Assembly: GCA_001683735.1 (NCBI GenBank)
Contig: LUGG01000006.1
Location: forward strand, 1,860,001-1,924,000
DNA length: 64,000 nucleotides
From: Grifola frondosa
Lineage: Eukaryota; Basidiomycota; Agaricomycetes; Polyporales; Grifolaceae
Direction: 5' to 3'
Part shown: positions 47,195-58,639 of the stretch, in pieces
How positions within the stretch are numbered: the first letter of the stretch is position 1
How the letters are laid out: the number at the start of each line of letters is the position of its first letter
Notes under the pieces: model-generated
Databases searched by the model: none
What the model saw: only the letters and a program-made list of their open reading frames with translations
Told to the model about the DNA's origin: nothing
Made by a program: the position numbers and the translations under genes

Positions 47195-49432
47195 TTACAA
47201 CTTAGTATACACTGCTACACTGCTCTTTCTCTTTTTAGCTCTACTAAGCTTTGCTGCATCCATGTCATCAATATTCCCTTGAAATTTTGATCTTCTGCCT
47301 AATTCCACACCGTCATTATACCAAGTTTTACCATCTGCCTCGATGATTCTGGATGTAAAGTGGAAATCACCAAAGTATATAATTCCACACAATCTGTATG
47401 CCGCTGTATCTTCATTCAGATTAATCATATGGTTAAATTTAATACGTGTACCATTAGTAATAAAGCATACAAAGTTTGGATTTTGTGGAAATTCAACTCG
47501 TTGAAACATGTTGCCTTTACATTTGTCACATTTTCCGAGCAATAGGTCGGTTGAATAATGGAGTAAGCCACTCTTTTATAGTCCTCTCTTTATGTGAGCC
47601 AAGCTTTGTAGGATATTCATTCCATATGACTTTTGAGCAATCCCATAAAATGGTATTATCCTCTTCAGCTTCCAAGTCAATATGACAATGCTGACAGCAA
47701 AGAGTACGTTCAACACAGCCATTGTTCACTTCTAGCATACATTTTAATAGTGAAAAAAGTTCACTGCCACGATGTCCTGTGAGTGGAAATGATTCTGCAC
47801 CTATATTATGTAAGATTTGCCATAAGCAATCTCTGGCTTGTTCCATGGTTGATTTACCCTCCCTTACTCGTTGAAATGCAGCCGTAAATGATCTCAAAAG
47901 ACCATTCTGATTAACCACTTCTGACATCCACCTTTCTGTAGATTCACAATATACTGAAAATAAGATAGAGAATAAAGTATCATATGCGCAGCTATAGTTG
48001 TCAGCATCCCACTGAAAAGCGATGGGTGAAGCATAAGTTAATAAATCAGATTGCCTATGTAATCTAGACTTTTTAATTTTACGTTCACCTGTGTCCTCCA
48101 CAGTTTCAGACTTCACATCTCTTTTGCGCTTGCCACTTTTTAAACCACCTTGATCAATGCTTATGGTGTTTAAAGTGCTGGTACCTTTAGCACTTACAAA
48201 AAGACTAATATCCTTTTGACCACGAGGTAAAGATATTTTCTCCTCAGGTTGCTCTTGATTTTTAGTCTTTTTGTCTGCCTTCTGACGTGTAACAATGTCC
48301 CAGGGCAACTCTGATTCATGTTCCTCGTTTTCAAATGGCTCAGATTTGGTCCATTTTAATGCTCCATGCATTGATTTAGGTACAAAGAGGGAACCTTTCC
48401 AGGCTCTGAACGAGTGGATAAGTGCATTTCTTGTGGAGCCTGTAACTTTAGCTGGAAGTTTCTTCAAGTATCGGAGTTTTGTGATCTCATCCAATAATTC
48501 AAGCTCATGAAATTCTTGTCTAAGACTACCAGTGATACCACCTGTCATTTTACGGTCATCAAAAGGTTGAACAATAATTGTTCCCTCATATGTTGATCCA
48601 CGAGATAAACAAGTGTAAATAGACTGATGAGATCTGCAATTCCGTAAGTCACAAACATTATTGAGACGAGTACGACCCTGAGAGCCAAAGTCAGTCATGG
48701 CAAAGTTTGGAATTACAGCCACCTGGTCCCGAGATATTGCAAGCTCCTTTCCATTGGGCATCTTGCATCGTATCTTTTTAGTGCTGTGACTTATTGGAAT
48801 GACATTTTCAGGCAAGCCTTCCAATTGAATCGATGTTGGTGCAGCAGTTAATTTTATAAATAGAGTGTCTAACCCTAGTTTATTATTTGACAATGGACGT
48901 GACTTCCATCCAACCACTATACCTTCAGCACCATTTGTGACTGAACATTCTGTTGCCTCATTGGTCTTTATCATTACTGGAAGACCCAGGCATAATGTTA
49001 ATTTTCCAGCATGATTATCTGTACTATTATGAGACAGATTCCATAGACACTCCTGGAGAATAGGATCAATGACATTGGATGATCGTTTAGGGTCTACCTT
49101 CTTTTTTCTAGATTTTTTATCTTTCTCATCATTATCTGTTCCCCATTTATCTAGGGAATAGAATGTAGTCAGTGGTTGTGATGTCTCTCTTGCAAATCTA
49201 GCACATCCCATCTCATTGATTTTATCCCTGTGTGCATTCCATGCAGTAATAACTGACACATTTCTAAATTTGCGTTGATTAACTTGGGTTTACCAGGTCC
49301 ACGACCAGCTACTCGGGAACTGATATGCTTTATATCTGCCTTTGTGCAAGACTTATACCGAAGATTGTCCAATGCTGTTCGCAATTTAGCATCATCTGAA
49401 TTTTGTGCCCGCTGTCTCATATTTTCTCTCAA
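47195..49432 (-). pseudogene. Helitron helicase C-terminal part fused to a USP-like (peptidase C19) domain
   Basis: Helicase motifs: KPKLINANxRNVSVITAWNA across a slip near 49260, LTLCLGLPVMIKTNEATE, FAMTDFGSQGRTRLNN and SIYTCLSRGSTYEGTIIVQP (about 48600). After a Lys-rich linker comes AFQWDADNYSCAYDTLFSIL, a Cys-box with the candidate nucleophile codon at about 47990. CCQHC and (after a one-base slip near 47533) CDKCKGNMF follow as a zinc ribbon, and then GDFHFTSRIIEADGKTWYND, the His-box (His codon about 47362). This order is that of ubiquitin-specific proteases. The domain may act on ubiquitin-like conjugates, but activity is unproven and this copy is interrupted. Confidence 0.7.
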
Positions 49433-49498
49433 TATAAAACAGTTGTTACCTGATGCCAGAGTGCTTTACCAATAGAGGCTTCCTGTTGAGTATAGCTA

Positions 49499-49972
49499 CT
49501 AGTTATGTATCACACGTCCCACTTTGTGAGAGAAAAGAGTGTTGCTATTCACTGGAGGTGGAAGCTGTGCAAAGTCACCTGCAAATATCATATTGATTCC
49601 ACCGAATGGTTGACCTTCATTTTTGAGTGCTTTGCACATCTTCTCGAAAATGTATATAAATATTACAATCAACCATCGATACCTCATCCAAGAATATGTA
49701 TTCAACATTCTGTAGTCTCTCTCTGACTGCAAGTAAAGTTGCTACAGATTCTGACCCATGTTGACGTATCCTAATATGGAATGATAAGTTGATCCACCAA
49801 TTAATGCAGCAGCAGAGCCTGTCGGTGCAAGACATATAAATCTATATCCCTCCTTACGCTCACCAAAGAAATGTATCAAGGCTTTGATCACCTGAGATTT
49901 TCCTGTTCCAGCCATACCGCCTAAATACATTTTCAATTGTTCCGCACTTTGCTGAGATGCATGATTGGCCAC
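49499..49972 (-). pseudogene. PIF1-like helicase N-terminal motifs of the Helitron
   Basis: Walker A is GGMAGTGKSQVIKAL (about 49910), then FICLAPTGSAAALIGGSTYH, Walker B as YIFLDEVSMVDCN (about 49680) and INMIFAGDFAQLPPP (about 49560). These are motifs I to III of superfamily 1B helicases. Adjacent blocks are in three frames, so at least two indels are present. Confidence 0.8.
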
Positions 49973-49979
49973 ATTCTAA

Positions 49980-51200
49980 ATGCACGTTCCTGAGCTTCAT
50001 TCAGCTGAACTTCTTGACTGTATTATCAATAAGAGCTTGGGCATGTTTGTCCTTAGCTTTGAAAGATTTGTCCAGATAAGATTGATCAATAACTTCAATG
50101 GTGTTAACAAACTTATTTTCTGGAAGGCCTGTTTTTGGATTGACAGGATTCTTCTGGCTTGCTTGAGCTTCTCGTGCATTGAGAATTTCTGTCGTTTGTT
50201 TGCCAGCAAGGTCTTCCATTCAGTAGCTGATTTTCCATCTCCATTTTGAAATTGATCTGGTCTAGATTAGACTGGATCAGAACCATCAATCATTGGATCC
50301 ATCCATCCAGCACCTAACATTATGCGTTCAGCTGTAGCATATGACTTTGTCGAGTGAGCTCTGATTGACTGACATAGTCCAAAGATTATCATTCAGAGTG
50401 TCCATTAACTCCCGTACATCAACATCATTACTTTCATTTAAATATTGAGTGTCAAAGTCATCAAGTAACTGATCATCTGCTTCAAAGGGAAGATCATTGT
50501 TTCCATTATTACGTTTACACATGGCAGAAAAATCATCTCTTGCATCATTGCATTCATACGTATATAAAAGAACTTCATGATTTCTAACTGACGATCATCA
50601 AATGTATGCTCTGTGAAAATATCATTCCATTGCAAATCTTTGTCAGGTTTTAAGTCATGACCAGTGCGCCACGGCTTAAATAAAGCTAACATTGTCATAC
50701 AATAATCTTCATGGTTGCCAGTGTCCCATCTGGGTAGAATCCTCCTAAAAAGTTAGGCACAAAACTGTCTTCCTCTGATAATAAAGAAACATGATGTGTC
50801 TGATATTGAGGATGATCACGAGTAAATGGTGCATACTTGGATTCTTTTTATTATTGATTCAGCATTTGAGATATGTATAGCTTCTTTTGCACTTTTAGAA
50901 GTAAGTAAGAGTTCATCCTCACTCTCATCATCATGATTAGCTATTGTATCCACATCATTATCACCCATCAACACAGATTGAGAATAATTGATATCAAATG
51001 TAGATTAAATCATAATTATCTTCAAAGTCATCGCATCCATCTTCAGCTATGTTAATATCACCATTGACAATTTGTTCTTGGATATTCTCTGTTTATTGGC
51101 CCGTCTGATCCAATCATATAATGATATGTGATCATATTTCAAGGGTCGATAAATATAGTCTGATACTGTGATAGTGCCACCACCTTGCCTTTAACATTAC
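49980..51200 (-). pseudogene. degenerate middle part of the Helitron protein
   Basis: Only short open blocks remain, for example QYLNESNDVDVRELMDTLND (about 50450-50390) and FKPWRTGHDLKPDKDLQW (about 50680-50625), the usual linker between the initiator and helicase domains. There are many stops and frame changes. Confidence 0.6.
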
Positions 51201-53278
51201 CTAGAACAACTTTATCTGGTGTTTGATCCGATGAAGGCTGTTCCCAAGCAGAGTTGACCTGGTTACATAACTTCTCCAAAAGCATATGCGGAATTTATGA
51301 CTTGTATAATGATCCTTATGTTTCAATAAGTATAATGAGGCCATAGGTCCACCTATTTCAGAACTAGCTGTCAAACTGTTAACGATTTTGGTAATAAGTG
51401 ACCTAGCCTTTTCCTTACTGCTCTGATCGCCTGTCACAATGTCTGCATATCGATCAAATACTTTTTGGACAGCCTGAAACATGATGTGTGTCTTCAATGG
51501 GGTTTTGGTGATATAATCAGCAACATAAGCAATTACTGATTTGATGGCTGTGCCTGAAAGTAAGCTTGTGACATCAGTATTACATCTTAAGAGATATGTC
51601 ACCATTGGGGTCACAGTATTAATCCATGCCTCGCCCTTTTTCATATTAAGAGCACCTGTAGCAGGATCAACCGTAGTCTCCAAATATGTTTCCCTTGGAA
51701 ATCTAGCTTTACAGTTACCCAGCTTATTGATACAACCTCTAGAATTGCCATCTTTATCACCATCCGATATTTTCGACATGAGTGATGGTTAGATAAATAC
51801 ATGAGCTCATCCACAACATTAGTGAATCGTTTCCACCAGCTATTGTAATTCTCACAGTCACTACAATTTTGACAATCTTTATTAGAACATTTTGGAGGTG
51901 GAGCATCAGGTAAAGACTCAGTGGGAGGCTGTCGCTCAGGATTGGCTGCATTGGTTTCTTCAATTGTTGTTCTCACATCTTCCATTGTGCCATTCATAAA
52001 TTCACCAATTTGTACACTCTCCAAATATTCCACCATATGTTTTTGAAAATCAGAGTTTGGATCCATAATGCGATCACGAATCTCTTGTGGAGTTAATCCA
52101 CCCTGAATCCATATTAACATATGCATGTGTAAAGTGAGTCGACCCTGTTGCTCCACAGTGCCATAGTATCCAGCAGTATCACCATAAATACCTCGACGGT
52201 CCAATCCTACTCCTAGTACATGTGTCAGAAATAATTCTACCATCATTTTGAAAAATCTAGCCCCTGCTACTGGATTATTGGCTATAAGTCTGAATCTCTC
52301 ATCCTTACTTCTGAATTGTGGTTTAAATACCTCGTCCTTGTCTGCAAAGTACAATGCAATTGGATGATTAATATCAGCAGGTGAGAACGTTATGAACCAT
52401 GAAGGTGCTCCTAAATATGAAGTTAATGCCCAGATTTCATTACACATGTACTTCTTACTTGTCATAGAACCTTTGACACGATATGCGACATGATCGAGAT
52501 CATTGATGATTTTAAAACATGCCTTCTCCTCTTCTGTCTCAGGTTTCACTGGTCCTTCTGATAGACGCTTCACTAGATCTGTCAAAGTATCATTATTCAA
52601 ATGTAAAAGACGATCAGCAATATCTGTAAATTTGCTTCGCTCAGCTAAAAGATATCCTGCGGTGGTGGAATCTTTGATCTGTTCATGGTTGAAGGCAACC
52701 AATGGAAACAATGGCTCTAGTTGAAAATGCTTGTCATGATACATTAGCAACTGTTGTTTGCATCTCTCCTCAGAAACTCTCTTATAACCTGCATTATTCT
52801 CCAAGCCTCCCAAACCATAGGGGAAAAGCCAAGGAAACATCTGTGGATATAGTTGAGGATTATGATAAAGACTTTCAGGTATCTTTTCTTGACCAATTCC
52901 CAAAACCTTTCCTTGTTTAAAATGCTCAACTGCTCTTGCCCGGACTTCAGAAGGTCGCATTTTCATTAAATTAATCATGCTTTCTCCAGTTAGCCCATGA
53001 ACAACAAAGGGACACTCGTCATCAGCACCTTCCTCTGCATCATTATCATTCACTGCAGTGGCTTCAGGATCTTTGGTAGAATCATATGACTGAGTATAAT
53101 CAACCATTACAGGTGGAACATCTTCAGGATAGGATGAGAGATTAGCGTAAGAAATGTTAAGGTCGGCATAATCAACATGATTGAGTTTGAGCCATTCCAA
53201 AGCTTCAGCAACTTTATTACGTCTAACCAACATAGGAATACGTTTATAATCCTGTGATGTTGGCATGTTAGGACCCAA
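51201..53278 (-). pseudogene. Helitron replication initiator (Helitron-like N) domain
   Basis: An open block from 53278 has FPWLFPYGLGGLENNAGYKR, LGAPSWFITFSPADINHP, RFFKMMVELFLTHVLGVG and GRLTLHMHMLIW (HxH at about 52120-52129). The paired histidines match the HUH metal-binding site of rolling-circle initiators. After a one-base slip near 51770 the block down to 51201 continues with TYLLRCNTDVTSLLSGTAIK and VADYITKTPLKTH. The family nicks and ligates single-stranded DNA during rolling-circle transposition. Confidence 0.8.
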
Positions 53279-53311
53279 AAATAAAAATGCTAGAACTTCA
53301 TCTAATTCTTC

Positions 53312-54500
53312 TCAGGTTGGAGGTAACACTGAATAAATTTTAGGCATGGGGATTGAATGACTTAGAACATTGGCCTTCATTTTAGACATACCAGAAACCT
53401 GAACCTTGACGATGCAATGATTATGTTTAACCCGAGCAATAAGCATTTTCTCAGTCCATGTTAAATTTTGAAGCTGAGATGGTACTTCTCCAATCCATAA
53501 ACCATTTGCCAAAGCATCCGGTGGACAAATTCCTTTTTCCATATGACTGTTACATTCAAAACATATGTCTTTACAGTTTGGCAAAAGTACTGGACCAGCT
53601 ATTTCTTTGACAGGGTCATTTTCTGAATGACGTTCCACTCTTGTCATAGTTTGATCAGGTGTTAAAATAGCCATATTGAATTTGCAATCAACCATTTTTT
53701 TCATTTTAGAAAAGAGACTTAATCTTCCGCAAACAGCACAACCAGACTCCACAAATTATTAGGGTTAATGTCTTGAACAAATCCTTCAATTGTAGAGTGT
53801 AGTAAACTAGAATTAGGAATTTCAGGTGGGAACTTGAATTTAGTTTGATTATCTGAAGTATGTTGCAATTGTGTTCTATGATGATGTAGTCGCTCAAGAT
53901 TACTTTTAACAATAAAGCTTCTTGCATTGCTGTATTTTTCTTAGATGTTCTGTTAGAAACAAATAAACCATGAGACTGACATAAGATTTCCAATGAATGA
54001 CCTGGTAAACGTGTGGCCAGTACTGTCAAAGAAATATCTGTCATCACAATATCTGCCTCTTTATTGTTTTCAAATAACACAGATTTAGGACCATAGGTTA
54101 TGAACTTGTATCGAGCATTATCAGTTAACAATGCTGTACCTTTTACATAAGGTTGAATTTCATCTGAAGACCAAGTGCGAGATTTTTTTGCTGATGCAGC
54201 ACCGCCTACTTGTTGCACATTAGAAAATGATTTAATATATACTTTAATAGGTCTGTGTGAGTAGTGAACTGTATACACCAATCTATCAAGTAAACATATG
54301 AATCCATGTTTTTGTTTATGTAAAACAACAAAATCATGTCGACGATAAACATGACGATAAAAGGAGATTTTGACTTCCAGAATTAAATTTGACACTGACA
54401 TGTAATAAGAAGCTATTGAATGTATTAAAGGTGAATGTAATAATATAGATGTAGGCCATATTACTATAGAGATACATTTTTGCATGATAAGTTTTATCAT
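53312..54500 (-). pseudogene. N-terminal region of the Helitron protein (Cys-rich)
   Basis: 53752-53312 reads CAVCGRLS, LPNCKDICFECNSHMEKGIC and PSQLQNLTWTEKMLIARVKH, the Cys-rich module that commonly precedes Helitron initiator domains in fungi. Upstream (about 54250-53900) lies a block with GPKSVLFENNKEADIVMTD in another frame. The true start codon is not resolved. Confidence 0.55.
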
Positions 54501-54540
54501 TGATCATTACAATCGGCTATGTCTATCACGTGATATAGAC

Positions 54541-55539
54541 AATATTGAGTGATAACCTCATCCCTAGTGAAATACATCATTATCTCCATTTTCTGATTCC
54601 GCCCGAATCGGCTTAAGATACAGTGAATACAAGTTTTCTGAGCTCAGTGGCACGTGACCGTGCGACTGAGGAGCGGTTTCCTTATACGGCCGGGTGGGAG
54701 GAATCCATCATGTGATCATGCTCTCCAGATCAGTGGCTCATGGTGTTTCCAGAATCCAGACGCGTCTCGTTTTCAACTGTGGGGAGGGAAGTACTTTATA
54801 AACAACAGTGGGTGTGAACGGTGGGGCAATGAGAACAACAAGAATTGGGATAAATGGGGTATGCAGCTGCAGCTGGTCCGCATTGACCTGCTATATGCAC
54901 AACCAGATCATGACGATTAGGTCTGTCCGGGGGGGAGGGCGGGGTATGCGCCGGCGCACGTGAGAAGATTTGCGATGACGACATCGGACATTGGTAGGAG
55001 GGTGGCTGGCACGCATATACATAATGCCTCGACATCCACATATGTAGCTCTTCTGCACCACACGAGCTGGTTTTAGTTACATGTTCAGGTCATAGTGGCA
55101 ACCTCGTACAACGTGAACCGGGAATGGGAAAACTATGTCGTGGGCTAAACACGGCAGTGACAAAGGGCTTGTTGGGAAGAATTGTGCCCTAGTGTTCGGT
55201 GTGAAACCCGGATGTAAGTTACATATAATTATTTACATGTAACTTACATGTAAATAACATGTTTTAAATATACCCTCCAGAAATCCTATGTAAGTAATGT
55301 AGGAAATGAGAGATCACGTGTTCATTCCAACACAAGGCTATGCTGTGGGAACAATGCTCGTTCGCGAGGACGAGACTTTCGCAAAATGGCGAACATTAAC
55401 TTGAAGGACAATATTGGTTTGCTCGAGATGTGAATGAGCGACATAGTCCACTTGGGCTGAGGTGGCTGGCGCCCGGGGACTCCGGTGCCACGATAGCTGA
55501 ATCTTGTCGCATCTTATATTATTTTATATCACTTACACC
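54541..55539. other. intergenic, no gene seen
   Basis: It includes a direct word TTACATGTAA-type cluster at about 55214-55260 and several CACGTG sites. TTATTTTATATCAC at about 55519-55532 lies just before the ATG at 55540 and may be its TATA region. Confidence 0.3.
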
Positions 55540-55749
55540 ATGCCGAAATATCATCATCCTTTCTTTACTCCATCCCGCACTATTAATGCAAGATGTATGA
55601 TGGGGCTGCGACGAGGGCGTTGTGCTGGGCTTAGATGTTGTGATTGTATGATACAAAAATGCAAACATTTTCCGACGGAAAATTGGCTGCATTCTAAGGC
55701 ATCATGTGACATATTTTGGCCACGTGATATATGTAAGAAACATTTGAAA

Positions 55750-56395
55750 CAGGGCTGGCCAAAAATAAAAATATAATGCAATATATTCTGAGAATACCGA
55801 GTAAATATCATTAAATTCAGCCTTCAATGTATTTTTTAACTTATAAAATATCTTCAGATACAATACATTAAAGTCCAATAAAATAAAATACTGGTACAAT
55901 ATTTAATCATATTCTCAAATAGAAGTCACGGGATTTTAAGACACGTATTTTCGTATAAAATCAATGAAAATGGGCAAAAAATGATAAGTGATGGTGACAT
56001 ATCTAATAGTTTGTCCCATTTGGTGTTCATTATGCCTTATTTGACTAATTATCACGACCTGTCACAGGCTGTCACACAGCTCTGCTTGCGGGATAAGCCA
56101 CCACAATGGGTTCAAGTGTCCTTGAAGTTTGTCATTAGCATGATACAGACATATTGTTCACATTTAAAGTGAAAAAAGTATCATTAGATGTTTGATCATG
56201 GGAAATTTTCAGGTTCAAACTGTCATGTTATTTAAAAATCTGAGTAGGAATAAATACAAATAAATATGAATAAAATATGAGTATAGTACTGATAAAGTAG
56301 AGTAAAAATAAATACTGAACTGTGAGATTAATGTATTGATATGTATTAATAATAATTGCCTTTGAAAAGTATTTAATCGTATTTGGCCAGCCCTA
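55750..56395. mobile_element. 646-bp hAT-type MITE with perfect 8-bp duplication
   Basis: The ends are CAGGGCTGGCCAAAAATAAA and, inward from the right, TAGGGCTGGCCAAATACGAT. The flanks are ATTTGAAA at 55742-55749 and ATTTGAAA at 56396-56403. Removing the element and one flank keeps the host frame open (KKHLKHLKQRG). A diverged sister copy is at 45425-46099. Confidence 0.95.
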
Positions 56396-56649
56396 ATTTG
56401 AAACATTTGAAACAACGGGGTTTCCTGAGGGACTTTCTTACCTACTGTAAAAAACACCAGCTTGAGTTTCACACCGAACACTATTGTGCCCAATGTCACA
56501 GGACATTTACATTACAGCACGTGAGCAAATGCAGTGGCAAAGATCATGGGCGGATGCGGAATCGGACCCGGGCGGGCGGAGCAGCGCCGACTACTCACAA
56601 GCTATATATGAATGCCTTGGTTGCATTTGTAATAATGGTGGTCTCTACT

Positions 56650-57075
56650 CTGCCATCAGATATGGTGGTATTTTTGAGAGTAGCCATCTCTACTCTGCCC
56701 ATATGGGGCATGGTCAAATACTTGAGAGTAGCCGTCTCTACTCTGCCTATATTAGGCACGGTCAAATACTTGAGAGTAGCCGTCTCTACTCTCGCCTATA
56801 TTAGGCACGGTCAAATACTTGAGAGTAGCCGTCTCTACTCTGCCTATATCAGGCACGGTCACATACTTGAGAGTAGCCGTCTCTACTCTGCCTATATCAG
56901 GCATGGTCAAATACTTGAGAGTAGCCATCTCTACTCTGCCCATATGGGGCATGGTCACATACTTGAGAGTAGCCGTCTCTACTCTACCCACAAGGGGCAC
57001 GGTCACATACTTGAGAGTAGCCGCCTCTACTCTACCCACAAAGGGCACGGTTATATTTTTCATAGTGGCCGCCTC
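56650..57075. repeat. 48-bp tandem repeat, about nine units
   Basis: The unit contains ACTTGAGAGTAGCCGTCTCT and then ACTCTGCCTATATYAGGCACGG. The period of 48 bp equals 16 codons, so all frames stay open on plus (HILESSRLYSAYIRHG) and minus (GRVETATLKYVTVPDI). Variants at the edges (ATGGGGCAT, AAGGGGCACG) show outward divergence. Confidence 0.85.
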
Positions 57076-57368
57076 CACATAATTTTTAATTGATATCAAT
57101 CGCCTGGTGTCTGTAAAAGATGTGTCATATTTAATGTCAACATTGCAAGACCATATGACTACACCAAAGCACAAAGTGGCAGGCCATAGATAGGACCAAT
57201 GAATACGCATGTTGAGTTAATGATGTTGAAAGAGCAACTGTCAAAAGAAAGTGTAAAGAAAAGACGACATCAAACTGGTCGATGGATCAAAAACTTATTT
57301 TAAGCTCCGCAACTCCGGATAACTCCGTCTCAATTTAATTGAAGAAATGTAAAAGAAAACAATATTTA

Positions 57369-57870
57369 ATCTACATCTGCTATGGTAGGCAATCTAATAA
57401 AGTTATAGTGCAGGATGTGGAATGCACCATGCATACCTAAACCTGAAAAGGTGATAACAATAAAGCCAGAGGGGATGTTAACTGAATCAGGAGGTGAAAT
57501 AACCATGGCATCTTCATCCTCAACATCAACATGACCTCTATAAAATGCACCAGAGGTGTCTGAGCTTGCAAGAGGGTGGTGACAGACATTCTATGATTTC
57601 AATTAGTACAGAAAACATTATAGGAGTATAGGAGATAGCACTGACATGATAACAATATCAGATATATCTTACAGTGTCTTGACAAGGCCAAAGATGACTA
57701 TTGGGAATCTGAAACATGAGATGAAGTCAAAAGGGGGAATAACTACAGTCTACAAGCTTACCAGTGAAGTAAATGGACAAGAAGGACAATAAACAGGGAT
57801 TTTGAGCAATTGTGAGGGTCTATAGGAGTCAAAAACACTTGGTTTGGTCTAATTACAGGCTATAGAGATA
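57369..57870 (-). CDS. small spliced hypothetical gene with Cys/His motif, partial
   Basis: Minus-strand exons join in frame: IPVYCPSCPFTSL, then (intron GTAAGC...TTTCAG) IPNSHLWPCQDT, then (intron GTAAGATA...ATCATAG, about 82 nt) NVCHHPLASSDTSGAFYRG and DEDAMVISPPDSVNIPSGFI, ending ...LPTIADVD at 57369. CPSC...H...C...CHH could bind zinc. The upstream exon and start codon are not resolved. Consistent splice sites make it more believable than its short frames suggest. Confidence 0.45.
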
Positions 57871-58059
57871 TTAGATACATACCTTGAGGCCTATAGCTAC
57901 TGAGTTCCAAGATAAAATTCAAAGATTGCCAATAGAAGCAAGATTTGATGAAGATGCTTGAAGTAAATCGCAAATTTGCCGAACGTTAAGCGCTCAATAG
58001 GCGCACACGAGCATGCAGTGGTTGAAGCTGGCAGCCACCAAGCAAATGCACATGCCAGA

Positions 58060-58330
58060 TGATGTAGCTCCGGTCATCGACATGTCCATTTGGATGTGTC
58101 GATGACCAAATGTACATCATCGGGCTAGACGAGCCTATTCGAGCTCATTGGGTTTTGCCCCGTGCTCATTGCGAAAATGATGCTCGTTGTCGTTGGTTGC
58201 TGGTAAGCCCCCTTTTTTTAATTGAAATTGAAACTAAACTTATAATTAAGATACAGCATGGTGCTCGCCTGATGCCATCCGGCACTTGTGCTCACTGCTG
58301 TGCCCGCACTCTCCCTCACTGCAGGGAGGA
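58060..58330 (+). pseudogene. older copy of a duplicated exon-intron-exon block
   Basis: The frame DDQMYIIGLDEPIRAHWVLP, then an intron GTAAGCCCCC...GATACAG, then a second exon match the block at 58640-58925. Differences are largely CpG to TpG or CpA. The 3' side ends in fold-back element sequence. Confidence 0.5.
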
Positions 58331-58570
58331 ATTCAACAGCACATTCTGGGTGGCTGCCCAGAATGGTATGTTTTTGTTGAAATAACATAACAAAAAATTT
58401 ACATCCTATAACTGTCATAAATGAGCGCTTTCAGACGAACCTAATACGAAGAGAATCTGTCAAGAATTGAGGGAGGAATGAAGGATAAAACATATGGTGG
58501 CTGAAACCAAAACATACCAAAAGTGGTATGTTTTCCAAAACATATGACAAATCTAGTAGACGGATGCCAA
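58331..58570. mobile_element. single-arm fragment of the fold-back element family
   Basis: The sequence from GGAGGAATTCAACAGCACAT to AACATATGACAAATC matches the inner arm of the palindrome at 61.98-62.24 kb and the arm at 40.7-41.0 kb, including CCCAGAATGGTATGTTTT and ACATACCAAAAGYGGTATG. Confidence 0.75.
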
Positions 58571-58639
58571 TGCAGCCACCGGGCAACTCGGCGTATTAGG
58601 CGCCCGACCGCTGCAGGGAACACATCGGTCCGCCCAGAC

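Larger units (their letters stand above)
46640..54540 (-). mobile_element. decayed Helitron rolling-circle transposon, ends uncertain
   Basis: The minus-strand order is an N-terminal zinc-bearing region, Helitron-like replication initiator domain, PIF1-type helicase motifs and a C-terminal ubiquitin-specific-protease-like domain, which together define an agaricomycete-style Helitron. The coding parts are broken by frameshifts. Neither the 5' TC nor the 3' CTRR end could be fixed with confidence. Confidence 0.75.
55540..57093 (+). pseudogene. Cys/His-rich ORF split by a MITE and ending in a 48-bp coding repeat
   Basis: The first part (55540-55749) starts MPKYHHPFFTPSR and contains LRCCDCMIQKCKHF and FWPRDICKKHLK. 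The MITE 55750-56395 interrupts it. The second part (from 56396) continues in the same frame as HLKQRGFLRDFLTYCKKH, CAQCHRTFTLQHVSKC and then the repeat HGHILESSRLYSAYIR. The Cys/His pairs suggest zinc binding. No known domain. The C-terminal repeat may be secondary, since it is open in several frames. Confidence 0.45.

Noticed and set aside
54510..54545. Palindromic TATCACGTGATA at the Helitron 5' side as its terminus
   Set aside because: The minus-strand TC start there is not preceded by the A expected at a Helitron insertion site, so I left the end undetermined.
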